This document shows positions 1 through 8,008 of a stretch of DNA of 64,000 bases, one piece after another. Position 1 is the first letter of the stretch. The number at the start of each line of letters is the position of its first letter. This DNA is from Hydrogenophilales bacterium (GTDB taxonomy: Bacteria > Pseudomonadota > Gammaproteobacteria > Burkholderiales > Thiobacillaceae): assembly GCA_023258975.1 (NCBI GenBank), contig JAHFRD010000001.1:1-64000 (forward strand). The letters run 5' to 3'. A program made the position numbers and the translations under genes. The notes under the pieces were generated by a model, which worked only from the letters and a program-made list of their open reading frames with translations, did not search any database and was not told where the DNA came from.

Positions 1-507
1 GATATTGGTGCGCACCTCGATGGGCGCGGAACTCGCGACCGGCACCGCCGACGCGCGCAATTGCGTGTTCGTGAGCGGCTGAGACAGCCCGGTCTGAGCC
101 GTCACCGTGCCAGATACCGGAACCGCCGCCGCGCGGAGTTGCGTGTCCGTGAGCGGCTGAGACAGCCCGGTCTGAGCCGTCACCGTGCCAGATACCGGAA
201 CCGCCGCCGCGCGGAGTTGCGTGTCCGTGAGCGGCTGGCTATGCGGCGTCGCCGGCAGCCGGTCGCGGATGGCGGTCTCCAGCGCGATCTGCGTGGTCTG
301 GTTGGCGGCAGAGGCGTCGCCACCCGCCCCACCCGCGCCCACGCTCTCCGGCGCCAGAATCACCCGGCCGTCGGCGTCGGTGCGCAAGGGCCGCGCCGCG
401 CCTCCGGCATCCTGGCCGTGGGCCAGGGTGTGCAGGCCGCCGGTGGCGGGGTCCAATCGCAACAATTCGGGGTCGCGCGTGGCGGGGTTGATCGCCTCAA
501 TCAGCAT
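1..507 (-). CDS. Phage structural protein with 26-residue tandem repeats (C-terminus beyond window)
   Basis: Reading leftwards from an ATG at 507, the frame stays open to the window edge. The N-terminal ~95 residues are a non-repetitive phage-like segment (MLIEAINPATRDPELLRL...). It is followed by repeats of 26 residues of the type LRAAAVPVSGTVTAQTGLSQ-PLTDTQ. Such repeats are familiar in uncharacterised virion-associated proteins of Mu-like and other tailed phages. The start lies 10 bp after the stop of a gp36-like fragment on the same strand, so the two were probably consecutive morphogenesis genes. The rightward frames over this stretch are antisense to the repeat and are not believed. The exact role (head decoration, neck or tail) cannot be told from sequence. 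Confidence 0.7.
   Translation of the reverse strand, partial: MLIEAINPATRDPELLRLDPATGGLHTLAHGQDAGGAARPLRTDADGRVILAPESVGAGGAGGDASAANQTTQIALETAIRDRLPATPHSQPLTDTQLRAAAVPVSGTVTAQTGLSQPLTDTQLRAAAVPVSGTVTAQTGLSQPLTNTQLRASAVPVASSAPIEVRTNI
61..237. repeat. 78-bp tandem repeat encoding the 26-residue protein repeat
   Basis: Two full 78-bp units (61-138 and 139-216) differ by a single base (t/c in the eighth position). A partial third unit runs from 217 to about 237. The unit is a multiple of three and keeps the leftward phage frame open. Near identity suggests recent duplication or gene conversion. Confidence 0.9.
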
Positions 508-517
508 GATGTTGCCC

Positions 518-736
518 TCAATAGCCGGCCAGGCCGGTGTCGTCGAAAACCCGCGCGGGCGCGGCGTGGGACGGCGCGGCGGCGGGGGGGGTGGGGGCGC
601 CTTCGGGGGCGCCGAGGCTGGCGCGGCCGGCGGCGATGTCGCGCAGCAGGGCAATCGCCGCGTCACGGGCTTTGGTCGCCACCTCCGGCGCGCCATTCTT
701 ATAGAGGCTGTACCGCACCAGGGCGGCGGCTGGACG
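518..736 (-). pseudogene. C-terminal fragment of Mu gp36-like protein (DUF1320)
   Basis: The leftward frame ending at a TGA at 518-520 contains a stretch typical of the C-terminal half of DUF1320/Mu gp36 proteins: an arginine-tyrosine segment (LVRYSLYKNGAPEV), a helix with LLRDIAAGRASLG, and a short tail ending VFDDTGLAGY. Family members are about 140 residues, and the N-terminal half is absent. Upstream of about 736 the leftward frame loses all similarity, and the opposite strand becomes plausible coding sequence. The fragment therefore ends at a rearrangement junction near 720-740. It probably lies directly upstream of the 26-residue-repeat gene in the ancestral phage operon. Confidence 0.68.
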
Positions 737-1314
737 ATCCGAACGGGCTGGCCGGCGGGCTGCCACGCCAGGTGCTGAATCGGGTGCGGTCGGAGTTGAT
801 GCCCAGCCAGGTGCTGAAGATGCCCGGCCTCGATCCGGCGCTGCTGGAAGATGTGGGCGCGGTGAAGGCGGCGGAGTATTACATCGGCCAGGTGCGGCCT
901 GGCATCCTCCAGGAGATCGCGGCGGGCGGCCTTCCCGGCTCCGCCGCCCTGAAACACGAAATTGCCGAGGTGGCCGCATTGCACGCCGCCGGCTTGTCGA
1001 TCTACGAGCCGGAGCATATCCGCAAGATCAATGATGCGTTCGCGGCGGCACTGGAATCACACGACCCCGCGCGGCATATACCCTGGCATCTGGCCGCACT
1101 CAGCGAGGAGCTTCGCTATGTCCAAGCGACCCTGGCGTCTCTCGGCCTGAACGTCTCGATGGGCGAGGCGGCGCGGGCGGTGTATGGTGAACAGACTGAT
1201 GTCGCGCTCGACAAGATGTTGGATGAATTGACCGAACTCGGCGCCGTGTGGCCGGATTCGTTGAGTGATGAGGTGTTGCATGCGCTACAGATACCGTTCC
1301 CTGCTCGCCGCTGA
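729..1314 (+). pseudogene. Truncated phage protein, possibly the C-terminal domain of a head-morphogenesis (MuF-like) protein
   Basis: A rightward frame open from the junction to a stop at 1312-1314 reads as a natural helical protein in its last ~190 residues. It has a motif ALKHEIAEVAALHAAG followed by HIPWHLAALSEELRYVQATL. The HEIxE arrangement recalls small domains fused to the C-terminus of MuF-type minor head proteins. That is an inference from motif shape; I do not recognise the family securely. There is an ATG at 799 (171 aa) that could serve as a start, but the 5' side abuts a gp36 fragment on the other strand, so I read this as the surviving 3' part of a longer gene. It is followed by two genes on the same strand with overlapping ends, ending in a gpG-type morphogenesis gene. 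Confidence 0.45.
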
Positions 1315-1615
1315 TCGCGTCATCGGCGCGTTCACCGAACTCGGCGGCGGCGTGGCTGTGGTGCTATTCGCCGATTATTTCCGGGAGATCCCGCATCAAC
1401 GTAATTGGCGGCGCCCGGTCTCGCTGGATATGGCCACCACGGACGACATGGAGAATGAGGTGATCGCCGCGCACCCCTCGCTGGCGGTGGCTGATGCCGC
1501 CTGGACCGATGATCTTGTGCCTGACCCCGCCAGCGTGCGCGGCGCCACTGGCGAGACCGCGCGGCGGATGGCCGAGTATCGGGCAGTGCGTGACTGGCTG
1601 CGAGCACGCACATGA
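1280..1615 (+). CDS. Small phage protein of unknown function
   Basis: A protein of 111 residues from the ATG at 1280, preceded by GAGGT five bases upstream. It overlaps the end of the previous frame by 35 bp, and its stop overlaps the next start (ATGA at 1612). I do not recognise a domain. The sequence has no signal peptide or membrane segment and carries conserved-looking helical segments with many Asp/Glu. Position immediately before a virion morphogenesis gene, and translational coupling at both ends, argue that it belongs to a Mu-like head gene cluster. Confidence 0.5.
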   Translation: MRYRYRSLLAADRVIGAFTELGGGVAVVLFADYFREIPHQRNWRRPVSLDMATTDDMENEVIAAHPSLAVADAAWTDDLVPDPASVRGATGETARRMAEYRAVRDWLRART

Positions 1616-2064
1616 TCTCCATCGATATCGATGACCGCCAGATTCTCGACGTGCTGGCGCGGTTGCGCGCCAGGGTGGACGACATGACTCCCGTGATGAA
1701 TGCCATCGGCATGAAACTGGAGGCGCGCATCTCCCGCCGCTTCGAGGACACCACCGACCCGAACGGTCGCCTGTGGATGCCAGGATCGCGTGGCTACCCG
1801 TGGGAGTACGACCGCCGCTATCCCAAGGACGGCAACCGCCGGCTACTCGACCGTACTGGCGACCTGCTCGATGGCCTCAGCTATCAGGCCGATCGCGATA
1901 GCGTGGTGATCGGCTTCGGTGTGGATTACGCGGCGTTCCACGAGTACGGAACGAAGCACATGCAGCGTCGAGGCATACTGTTTTCCGACCCCGTCGCACG
2001 CACACTTGGCGACGACGACCGCGACAGCATTCTCGTCATTCTTAGCCGGTATCTCGCTCCCTGA
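1612..2064 (+). CDS. Phage virion morphogenesis protein (Mu gpG-like)
   Basis: The 150-residue product has the features of the phage virion morphogenesis / tail completion family (Mu gpG, P2 gpS-like): an N-terminal helix ending in RISRRFEDTTDPNGRLW, then LLDRTGDLLDGLSYQ, then VDYAAFHEYGTKHM. These correspond to the family's hallmark order (F-x-x-E/D, 'P-G-x-x-W', 'L-x-x-T-G-x-L', 'Y-A-x-x-H-x-x-G'). In Mu the protein acts in late head/tail assembly. Length is normal and the start overlaps the preceding stop by ATGA. No further phage gene follows, and the sequence turns AT-rich with short direct repeats, so this appears to be the last gene of the remnant. Confidence 0.8.
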   Translation: MISIDIDDRQILDVLARLRARVDDMTPVMNAIGMKLEARISRRFEDTTDPNGRLWMPGSRGYPWEYDRRYPKDGNRRLLDRTGDLLDGLSYQADRDSVVIGFGVDYAAFHEYGTKHMQRRGILFSDPVARTLGDDDRDSILVILSRYLAP

Positions 2065-2438
2065 TTGCCGTTCTACATAGCGCAATCTTTTTGTTTTACC
2101 GTCCCGTATCGTTTCGCTCTATCCCGTCTCGTTTCGGTATTTATCTCACGTTTCTTGTCTGATTTATCTCACCTCTGTTCAGCATCCACGCGGCCTCACG
2201 ATGGCGAATGAGCGTTCAACTGCCGTTTCTAGGTTCAACATGGGGCTCGTCGCAAGACGGGCCTCGCCGTTTTTCGTTCAGGATGGCTGAACCCGGAGCG
2301 CCACATGGAAGATGGATGAGGAGATGGGCAAGTTGCGGCCCAAGCGGCCTCGCCTCATGACTTTCTCCATCCGGCATGCCGCCGGGTATGATTTCCACCA
2401 CTTTTTCATTTTGCCCCGACCATGTCCGTCACCCCACC
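2065..2438. other. Gene-free stretch at the right edge of the prophage remnant
   Basis: No convincing reading frame is present. The first ~110 bases are AT-rich compared with the surroundings and contain short iterated repeats (listed separately). The remainder has unremarkable composition. Just before the STAS gene the string catgtccgtcac occurs twice, 17 bp apart, and the second copy carries the STAS start codon. Confidence 0.6.
2102..2172. repeat. Iterated 11-15 bp direct repeats, candidate Mu-like end
   Basis: Two copies of tcccgt(a/c)tcgtttcg start at 2102 and 2122 (20 bp apart). Two copies of atttatctcac start at 2139 and 2162 (23 bp apart). Regularly spaced degenerate repeats next to the last phage gene resemble the clustered transposase-binding sites at the ends of Mu-like phages. 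The terminal dinucleotide and a target duplication were not identified, so this is a candidate only. Confidence 0.35.
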
Positions 2439-2744
2439 ATGTCCGTCACATTGAACCAGCAGGCCGGTATCGGCACCCTTTCCATCAGCGGCAATTTCAC
2501 ATTCGGCATTCATCGCGAATTTCGCCGCTTGTCGGAACAGGCGCTGGATGATCCCGCGTGCAAACAACTGGATATGGATCTTGCCGGTGTGCAATACCTG
2601 GACAGTTCCGCGCTCGGCATGTTGCTGCTGGCCAGGGAGAAGGCGGCCGCGCAGGGCAAACAGATCCGCCTCAAAGGCGCCACCGGCCATGCCTTGCAGA
2701 TCCTGCAGGCGGTGAAGTTCGACCAGATGTTCGAACTGGTCTGA
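2439..2744 (+). CDS. STAS-domain (anti-anti-sigma factor-like) protein
   Basis: The 101-residue product is a single STAS domain: beta strand with LSISGNFTFGIHREF, then LDMDLAGVQYLDSSALGMLL, then IRLKGATGHALQILQAVKFD. The D-S-S triplet at about residues 55-57 marks the serine phosphorylated in SpoIIAA/RsbV-type proteins. In Gram-negative bacteria such stand-alone STAS proteins take part in partner-switching that controls surface, motility or stress functions. No kinase or phosphatase partner lies next to it here. The ATG at 2439 was chosen because it gives the normal family length; an ATG at 2376 in the same frame would add 21 unlike residues. It lies about 60 bp before the PBP1C gene. Confidence 0.85.
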   Translation: MSVTLNQQAGIGTLSISGNFTFGIHREFRRLSEQALDDPACKQLDMDLAGVQYLDSSALGMLLLAREKAAAQGKQIRLKGATGHALQILQAVKFDQMFELV

Positions 2745-2802
2745 TCGGATTCCCGCCCTGTCCATTCGACCTGCCATCACGACCTGGCTGTTCGCGAGCC
2801 TG

Positions 2803-4911
2803 TTGGCGGCCCCGCTCCACGCCACCCCGCCGGACTCGTTCCCCTCCTTTTCCCAGACCAAGACCGCCTGGCATTCCTCGGAAGCGCGCCTGCTCGACCG
2901 CCACGGCGAGTTGCTCCAGGAACTCCGTGTCGACCCGGCCCTGCGCCGCACCGCCTGGACGGAACTCGCGGACACCTCCCCCGCCTTGATCGCCGCCGTA
3001 TTGCGCGCCGAAGATCGGCGTTTCTTCGCGCACGCCGGGGTCGATTGGCTGGCCGCCGGCAAGGCCGCGCTGAGTAACTGGTTGAGTGAAAGGCCGCGCG
3101 GCGCCTCCACCCTCACCATGCAACTCGCCTCCCTGCTGGATACGCAATACCGCGCCCGCTCGGGGCGCCGCGATGTGGTGGAGAAATGGCGGCAAATGCG
3201 TGCGGCTCGTGTACTGGAACAAAGCTGGAGCAAGGCGGACATCCTGGAGGCCTACCTCAATCTGGCGCCGTTCCGGGGCGAGCTCACCGGCATCGACAGC
3301 GCCGCGCGTGGCCTGTTCGACAAGCGACCCGGCGGCTTGAGCAATACCGAATCCCTGATCCTGGCGGCCCTGATCCGCGCGCCCAACGCCCAACCCCGCG
3401 AGGTGGCGAAGCGGGTATGCGCGCTGGCGGTGGATCTGCCTGGAATGGCGCATTGCGCCACGCTCAAGGCGCTCACGCTCAATACCCTGAGCGGGCGCTA
3501 TCCCATTGTCGCGGCGGCGAATTGGGCGCCGCATCTGGCGTGGCGGTTGCTGGGCGAGAGCCCGATTTCCCACTTTGAAGATGGGAGCGCGGCGGGGAAT
3601 TCCACGGTGGATGGGCACGCCACCCTCCGCACCACCCTCGACGCCGGCCTGCAGCGCCAGGTACTCGCCACCCTCGACGAGCAACTTGCCCGGCTGGCCG
3701 GCCGCGCGGTGAGCGCCGCCGCCGCGCTGGTGCTCGATAACACCAGCGGCGATGTGCTCGCCTATGCCAGCGTGAGTGCGCGTGACTCCGTCTCGCCGGA
3801 GAGTGACGGGGTGCGGGCGCCGCGCCAGGCCGGCTCCACCCTGAAGCCCTTTCTCTACGGTCTGGCCCTGGAACAGCGCTTGCTCACCGCCGCCTCGCCC
3901 CTGGAAGACGCGCCGCTTTCGATCACCACGGCGGGTGGCCAATATGCCCCTCAGAACTATGACCACGCGCATCGCGGCCTGGTCAGCGCGCGCGTGGCGC
4001 TGGCCGGCTCGCTCAACATTCCCGCCGTGCGGACGCTGCGGCTGGTTGGCCTGGAACCATTCGCCGCGCGCCTCGCGCGCTTCGGCTTTGACGGGCTCGC
4101 GGAAAACGCCGACTTCTATGGCTACTCCCTGGCTCTGGGCAGCCTGGATGTCAGCCTGGAACAGGAAACCAACGCCTATCGCGCCCTGGCCAACGGTGGC
4201 GTCTTCACACCGCCCCGTTTCACGACGGACACGGAAAACCGCCCCGCGCGCCGCGCACAGAGCCGCGAGGCCAGCTTTCTGGTCGCCGACATCCTTTCCG
4301 ACCGGCAGGCCCGCGCCGTCACCTTCGGCCTGGAAAACCCGCTCGCCACCCGCTTCTGGACGGCGGTGAAGACCGGCACCAGCAAGGATATGCGCGACAA
4401 CTGGTGCATCGGCTTCTCGTCGCGCTACACGGTGGGCGTCTGGATCGGCAACTTCTCCGGCGCGCCCATGCACGATGTCTCCGGCATCAGCGGCGCCGCC
4501 CCCGCCTGGGCGGCGATCATGCAATGGCTGCACACGAACACGCCTTCGCCGCCGCCCGAACCGCCCAGGGGGCTGACGCGAAAACGCATCCAGCCGCCCG
4601 GCGAAGCCCCCCGGCGCGAGTGGTTCCTGCCCGGCACCGAGCCGGCCGGCGATACCTGGAACGCGGCAAGCCCACCACCGGCAATCGTCACGCCCGGCGA
4701 GGGCGGCATCCTCGCCCTCGACCCGGACATCCCGCCGCAACGCCAGCGCCTGGTATTCCAGGCTACTCACATGCCCACCGGAGCCTGGTGGCAACTCGAC
4801 GGCACTCGGCTCGCGTTACCGGATTGGCCGCTCGAACGCGGCCACCACCAACTCAACCTCAACGCACGGGAGGGCGCATTGCTGGATCAGGTGCGGTTCG
4901 AGGTACGCTGA
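2803..4911 (+). CDS. pbpC: Penicillin-binding protein 1C (bifunctional glycosyltransferase/transpeptidase)
   Basis: Class A penicillin-binding protein that polymerises and may crosslink peptidoglycan in the periplasm. The GT51 domain shows the catalytic glutamate motif [13 protein letters not shown] near residue 70 and [11 protein letters not shown] near 100. The transpeptidase domain has the serine motif AGSTLKPF near 345, the SLN motif ([10 protein letters not shown]) and KTGTS near 522. A C-terminal beta domain typical of PBP1C completes ~700 residues. The start is uncertain. The only common start codon with no upstream ATG/GTG is TTG at 2803, which would leave out part of a hydrophobic segment ([15 protein letters not shown]). 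The frame is open upstream to the STAS gene, so initiation at a CTG (2758) or ATT is possible and would supply the expected N-terminal anchor or signal. No alpha-2-macroglobulin gene, its frequent partner, is adjacent. Confidence 0.9.
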   Translation: MAAPLHATPPDSFPSFSQTKTAWHSSEARLLDRHGELLQELRVDPALRRTAWTELADTSPALIAAVLRAEDRRFFAHAGVDWLAAGKAALSNWLSERPRGASTLTMQLASLLDTQYRARSGRRDVVEKWRQMRAARVLEQSWSKADILEAYLNLAPFRGELTGIDSAARGLFDKRPGGLSNTESLILAALIRAPNAQPREVAKRVCALAVDLPGMAHCATLKALTLNTLSGRYPIVAAANWAPHLAWRLLGESPISHFEDGSAAGNSTVDGHATLRTTLDAGLQRQVLATLDEQLARLAGRAVSAAAALVLDNTSGDVLAYASVSARDSVSPESDGVRAPRQAGSTLKPFLYGLALEQRLLTAASPLEDAPLSITTAGGQYAPQNYDHAHRGLVSARVALAGSLNIPAVRTLRLVGLEPFAARLARFGFDGLAENADFYGYSLALGSLDVSLEQETNAYRALANGGVFTPPRFTTDTENRPARRAQSREASFLVADILSDRQARAVTFGLENPLATRFWTAVKTGTSKDMRDNWCIGFSSRYTVGVWIGNFSGAPMHDVSGISGAAPAWAAIMQWLHTNTPSPPPEPPRGLTRKRIQPPGEAPRREWFLPGTEPAGDTWNAASPPPAIVTPGEGGILALDPDIPPQRQRLVFQATHMPTGAWWQLDGTRLALPDWPLERGHHQLNLNAREGALLDQVRFEVR

Positions 4912-5021
4912 ATCGCTACTGCCCTCCCACCGTCGCGATCATGCCCATTATTGGAAAACCCGGATTCAGCCGGATCAAACCTGACCCTCATATCTCAATA
5001 ACCCATAGTTTCAGTCAACTA

Positions 5022-5050
5022 TTGCCGCATCCCGGCCGCGCCCGTAAAAT
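5022..5050 (+). promoter_or_regulatory. Candidate sigma-70 promoter of sodB
   Basis: TTGCCG (5022-5027) and TAAAAT (5045-5050) are separated by 17 bp and lie 50 bp before the sodB start. Each element matches four or five of six consensus positions. The surrounding region is AT-rich for this genome. Confidence 0.55.
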
Positions 5051-5099
5051 CGCCCGGTCTTGCAAGCAGACACGCCTTCAAACAACGGAGAAACAGCAC

Positions 5100-5684
5100 A
5101 TGGAACACCAACTGCCCGCCCTGCCCTACGCCAAAGACGCCCTCGCGCCCCACATGAGCGCGGAGACCTTCGATTACCACTACGCCAAACACCATCAGGC
5201 CTATGTCACCAACCTGAACAACCTCATCAAGGGCACCGATTTCGAGAACAAATCCCTCGAAGACATCGTCAAGAGCGCCCCCGCCGGCGGCATCTACAAC
5301 AACGCCGCCCAGGTCTCCAACCACACCTTCTTCTGGAACTGCATGAAGCCAAATGGCGGCGGCGCGCCCGCCGGCGCCCTGGCCGACGCCATCAACGCCA
5401 AGTGGGGTTCGCTGGACGAATTCAAGAAAGCCTTCCAGGCCAGCGCCGTGGGCAATTTCGGTTCCGGCTGGACCTGGCTGGTGAAGAAGGCCGATGGTTC
5501 CGTCGATATCGTCAACATGGGCGCCGCCGGCACCCCGCTGACCACCGCCGACAAGCCGCTGCTGTGCGTGGACGTGTGGGAGCACGCCTACTACATCGAC
5601 TACCGCAATATGCGCCCCAAGTTCGTGGAAACCTTCCTGAACAGTCTGGTCAACTGGGACTTCGCCGCCGCGAATTTCGCCTGA
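5100..5684 (+). CDS. sodB: Superoxide dismutase, iron type
   Basis: A cytoplasmic enzyme that disproportionates superoxide. The 194 residues fit the Fe/Mn-SOD family from end to end: [20 protein letters not shown] at the N-terminus, first metal ligand in [13 protein letters not shown], second in [12 protein letters not shown], and the last two in [13 protein letters not shown]. The glutamine in AAQVSNHTF is at the position that in Fe-type enzymes hydrogen-bonds the metal-bound water; Mn enzymes usually place it later, in the segment that here reads [11 protein letters not shown]. Iron is therefore more likely. A GGAG lies about 11 bp before the ATG. It has its own predicted promoter and a strong terminator, so it is monocistronic. 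Confidence 0.95.
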   Translation: MEHQLPALPYAKDALAPHMSAETFDYHYAKHHQAYVTNLNNLIKGTDFENKSLEDIVKSAPAGGIYNNAAQVSNHTFFWNCMKPNGGGAPAGALADAINAKWGSLDEFKKAFQASAVGNFGSGWTWLVKKADGSVDIVNMGAAGTPLTTADKPLLCVDVWEHAYYIDYRNMRPKFVETFLNSLVNWDFAAANFA

Positions 5685-5702
5685 GGCTCAGGCCTCCGAC
5701 CC

Positions 5703-5731
5703 AAAAAGCCGCGCGATGCGCGGTTTTTTTT
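5703..5731 (+). terminator. Rho-independent terminator of sodB
   Basis: A stem of CCGCGC pairing with GCGCGG (5709-5723) around a very short loop is preceded by five A residues and followed by eight T residues. It begins 18 bp after the sodB stop. Confidence 0.9.
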
Positions 5732-5767
5732 CGTCTGCTGAAGCGCTTCGGCCCACGAGCGGGCCTC

Positions 5768-6706
5768 CTACTTGTCCCGCCAGGCCAGCAGGCCCTGAGT
5801 ATTCAATTCCACGTCACTCGCAAGCAATTCGCGCATGTGTTCCGTTTCCAACGAACAACCGTGGGCGCGGGCGGCGTCGAGCAGGCACGTCTCGATGGAA
5901 GATTTCAGTGCGCCGTGGCGGGCCACGCCTTCCTCCTCCACCGCGCAGGTCAGACGCACGAACTCGTCGATCAGTGTGTGCAACTGTCCGTCAAGCGTTG
6001 CCAGGTTCGTCACACGGCCATAGTGGGTGAGATAGGCGGCGTCCGGATTCAGGGCCAGGAGTCGGTCGATGGAAGCGTGCAATGCCTCGGGTTCGAACTG
6101 GACCGGCGTGGTGGTGGGGAAGATGAACGGCCTCCCCTCGACATCGAACTCCCGGTAGGAAATGCCGAAAGTGTCGCCGGTAAAAATGCTGTTGCTGGCG
6201 GAGTCGTGAACGCAGAAATGGTGACGGGCGTGGCCGGGGGTGTCGATGAAGGTCAGCGCGCGGCCGTGGAAGTCGATCCGGTGGCCATCATCCGCCTCGA
6301 TGACACGCTCGGCGGGTGCCGGGATGATGTCGCCATAAAGCCGACGGAACAGCGCTTCGCCGTAAACGGCCAGAGAGCCGGCGACCAGTCTGGCCGGGTC
6401 GATCAGGTGGCGCGCGCCTTTGGGATGCACCACCAGACGCGCATTCGGGCACGCGGCCAGCAAGGCGCCGGCGGCACCCGCATGATCGAGATGGACATGC
6501 GTGGCGATCACATAATCGACCGCCTCGGGGCCCATTCCCAGTTCCGCCAGGGTGGCAAGAATATGCGGCACGGAATGCCGGGTGCCGGTATCGACCAGCG
6601 CGGCATGGCCGGCCTGCGCGATGAGGTGGATGGAAGCCAGGCCGGGGCGCAGGTAACCGGCATCAATGGTGTGGATGCCGTGTTCATGGTGTTGGGTGGG
6701 GGTCAT
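5768..6706 (-). CDS. Metallo-beta-lactamase-fold hydrolase
   Basis: The ~312-residue product has the metal-binding motif THVHLDHAG (HxHxDH) near residue 70, a second histidine in FIDTPGHARHH and the aspartate in IFTGDTFGISY. These are the ordered ligands of a binuclear metallo-beta-lactamase fold. The C-terminal part is helical and lacks a known accessory domain. Substrate is unknown; glyoxalase II-like and flavoprotein-like relatives share this core. The ATG at 6706 was chosen over an upstream TTG at 6724. It reads towards the sodB terminator, with its 3' end 36 bp away, and is not part of the LPS cluster. Confidence 0.8.
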   Translation of the reverse strand: MTPTQHHEHGIHTIDAGYLRPGLASIHLIAQAGHAALVDTGTRHSVPHILATLAELGMGPEAVDYVIATHVHLDHAGAAGALLAACPNARLVVHPKGARHLIDPARLVAGSLAVYGEALFRRLYGDIIPAPAERVIEADDGHRIDFHGRALTFIDTPGHARHHFCVHDSASNSIFTGDTFGISYREFDVEGRPFIFPTTTPVQFEPEALHASIDRLLALNPDAAYLTHYGRVTNLATLDGQLHTLIDEFVRLTCAVEEEGVARHGALKSSIETCLLDAARAHGCSLETEHMRELLASDVELNTQGLLAWRDK

Positions 6707-6946
6707 GGGTGATGTCGGGTGCAATAATCTTTGCGCATTGCATCATAAATTGCGCGTTGGGGAGTGGAAGCCACCATCGTTTGCCCATGCCCTTTTCGGG
6801 AGCGGAAAAATGCCAACATTTGACTTCCTTTGGAAGAATTGAGGCCACACCAACCGAGAAACTTGGACACGACGGTACAGGCATAACGCCGGAAAAATCC
6901 GATGGGCTGCTAAACTTGCGCCCCATTTCGCGACACCCGCACCCCC

Positions 6947-8008
6947 TTGAGCATCAACGACCCCCTGGATCCAAGCCGTATCCGCCGCGTACTGGTTACC
7001 AAGCTGCGCCATCACGGCGATGTGCTGCTGGCCAGCCCGGTTCTCGGCGCATTGAAGCGGCACCTGCCGGAGGCGGAGATCGACGCCTTGGTTTACCAGG
7101 AGACGAGGGAAATGCTGGCTGGGCATCCTGCGTTGAGCCGATTGCATGGCATCAGGCGCAAAGCAACTCTGTCGGAGGAATGGAGGCTGTATAGAACCTT
7201 GCGTGATCGTGGTTTCGACCTGCTGGTACATCTGACATCAAGTACGCGTGGCGCGTGGCTGGCCAGATTGTTGAGGCCTGTACTGTCGGTCGGCCCGGTT
7301 CATGGTGGCAAGTTCTATCGCAACAGCTTTACACACCTGTATCGCAACGTGCGGGGCAATCGGCGCCACACGGTGGAAAACAATCTGGATGCTCTACGCC
7401 GCATCGGTATTCACATTACCGAGGAAGACAAACCCCTGTTGCTTGCGACGGACGCAGGCACCGAGCAGGCGGTCGACGCGCATCTGCAACGCCTGGGCCT
7501 GAACAGCGGCCGGTTCATCCTGCTGCACCCAACTTCGCGCTGGCTGTTCAAATGTTGGCCGGAAGAAAAGGTCGCCGCGCTGGCCGCCCGACTCAGCGAA
7601 CGAGGCTACTCCCTGCTATTAAGCGGCGCCCCTGACAAGATAGAGATGGAGATGCTGGCCCGCATACAGGCTCGCATTCCTCGCTCGACGCCCAGTCTGG
7701 CCGGGCAACTGACCCTGAAGCAACTGGCGGCGCTAATTGCCCGCGCCCGCCTGTTCATTGGAGTCGATTCCGCACCCATGCACATCGCGGCGGCGGTCGG
7801 CACACCGGTGGTGACTCTGTTCGGCCCCAGCGGCGAAATCGACTGGGGCCCCTGGCGCGTACCCAGTCGAATCATTACCTCCGACCACACCTGCCGCCCC
7901 TGCGGCATGGATGGCTGCGGCGGTGGCAAGCGCAGCGAGTGCCTGGAGACCATTCCGGTCGAACATGTGCTGGCCGCCGTCCTGGAATTGCTGGAGCAAC
8001 CACGTTGA
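6947..8008 (+). CDS. LPS heptosyltransferase family 9 (WaaQ/RfaQ-like)
   Basis: Glycosyltransferase family 9 enzyme that probably adds a heptose from ADP-heptose to the inner core at the cytoplasmic membrane. The N-terminal Rossmann half has RRVLVTKLRHHGDVLLASPV, typical of the WaaQ (heptosyltransferase III) branch. The C-terminal half has LHPTSRWLFKCWPEEKVAAL and the donor-binding segment FIGVDSAPMHIAAAVGTPVVTLFGPS. The TTG start at 6947 has no clear ribosome site but gives the expected distance to the first strand. Its stop overlaps the next start, so it opens a long rightward operon. Confidence 0.88.
   Translation: MSINDPLDPSRIRRVLVTKLRHHGDVLLASPVLGALKRHLPEAEIDALVYQETREMLAGHPALSRLHGIRRKATLSEEWRLYRTLRDRGFDLLVHLTSSTRGAWLARLLRPVLSVGPVHGGKFYRNSFTHLYRNVRGNRRHTVENNLDALRRIGIHITEEDKPLLLATDAGTEQAVDAHLQRLGLNSGRFILLHPTSRWLFKCWPEEKVAALAARLSERGYSLLLSGAPDKIEMEMLARIQARIPRSTPSLAGQLTLKQLAALIARARLFIGVDSAPMHIAAAVGTPVVTLFGPSGEIDWGPWRVPSRIITSDHTCRPCGMDGCGGGKRSECLETIPVEHVLAAVLELLEQPR

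Noticed and set aside
61-798. Rightward open frames across the prophage edge
   Set aside because: They are antisense to a well-formed phage repeat protein and a gp36 fragment; their translation is arginine-rich, repetitive and protein-unlike.
2671-4794. Very long leftward frame opposite pbpC
   Set aside because: The opposite strand encodes a complete class A penicillin-binding protein with all motifs; long antisense frames are common at this GC content.
6720-6946. Promoter of the LPS operon in the 6707-6946 gap
   Set aside because: Several AT-rich hexamers exist (for example taaact at 6911), but none has a credible partner at 16-18 bp, so no site is claimed.
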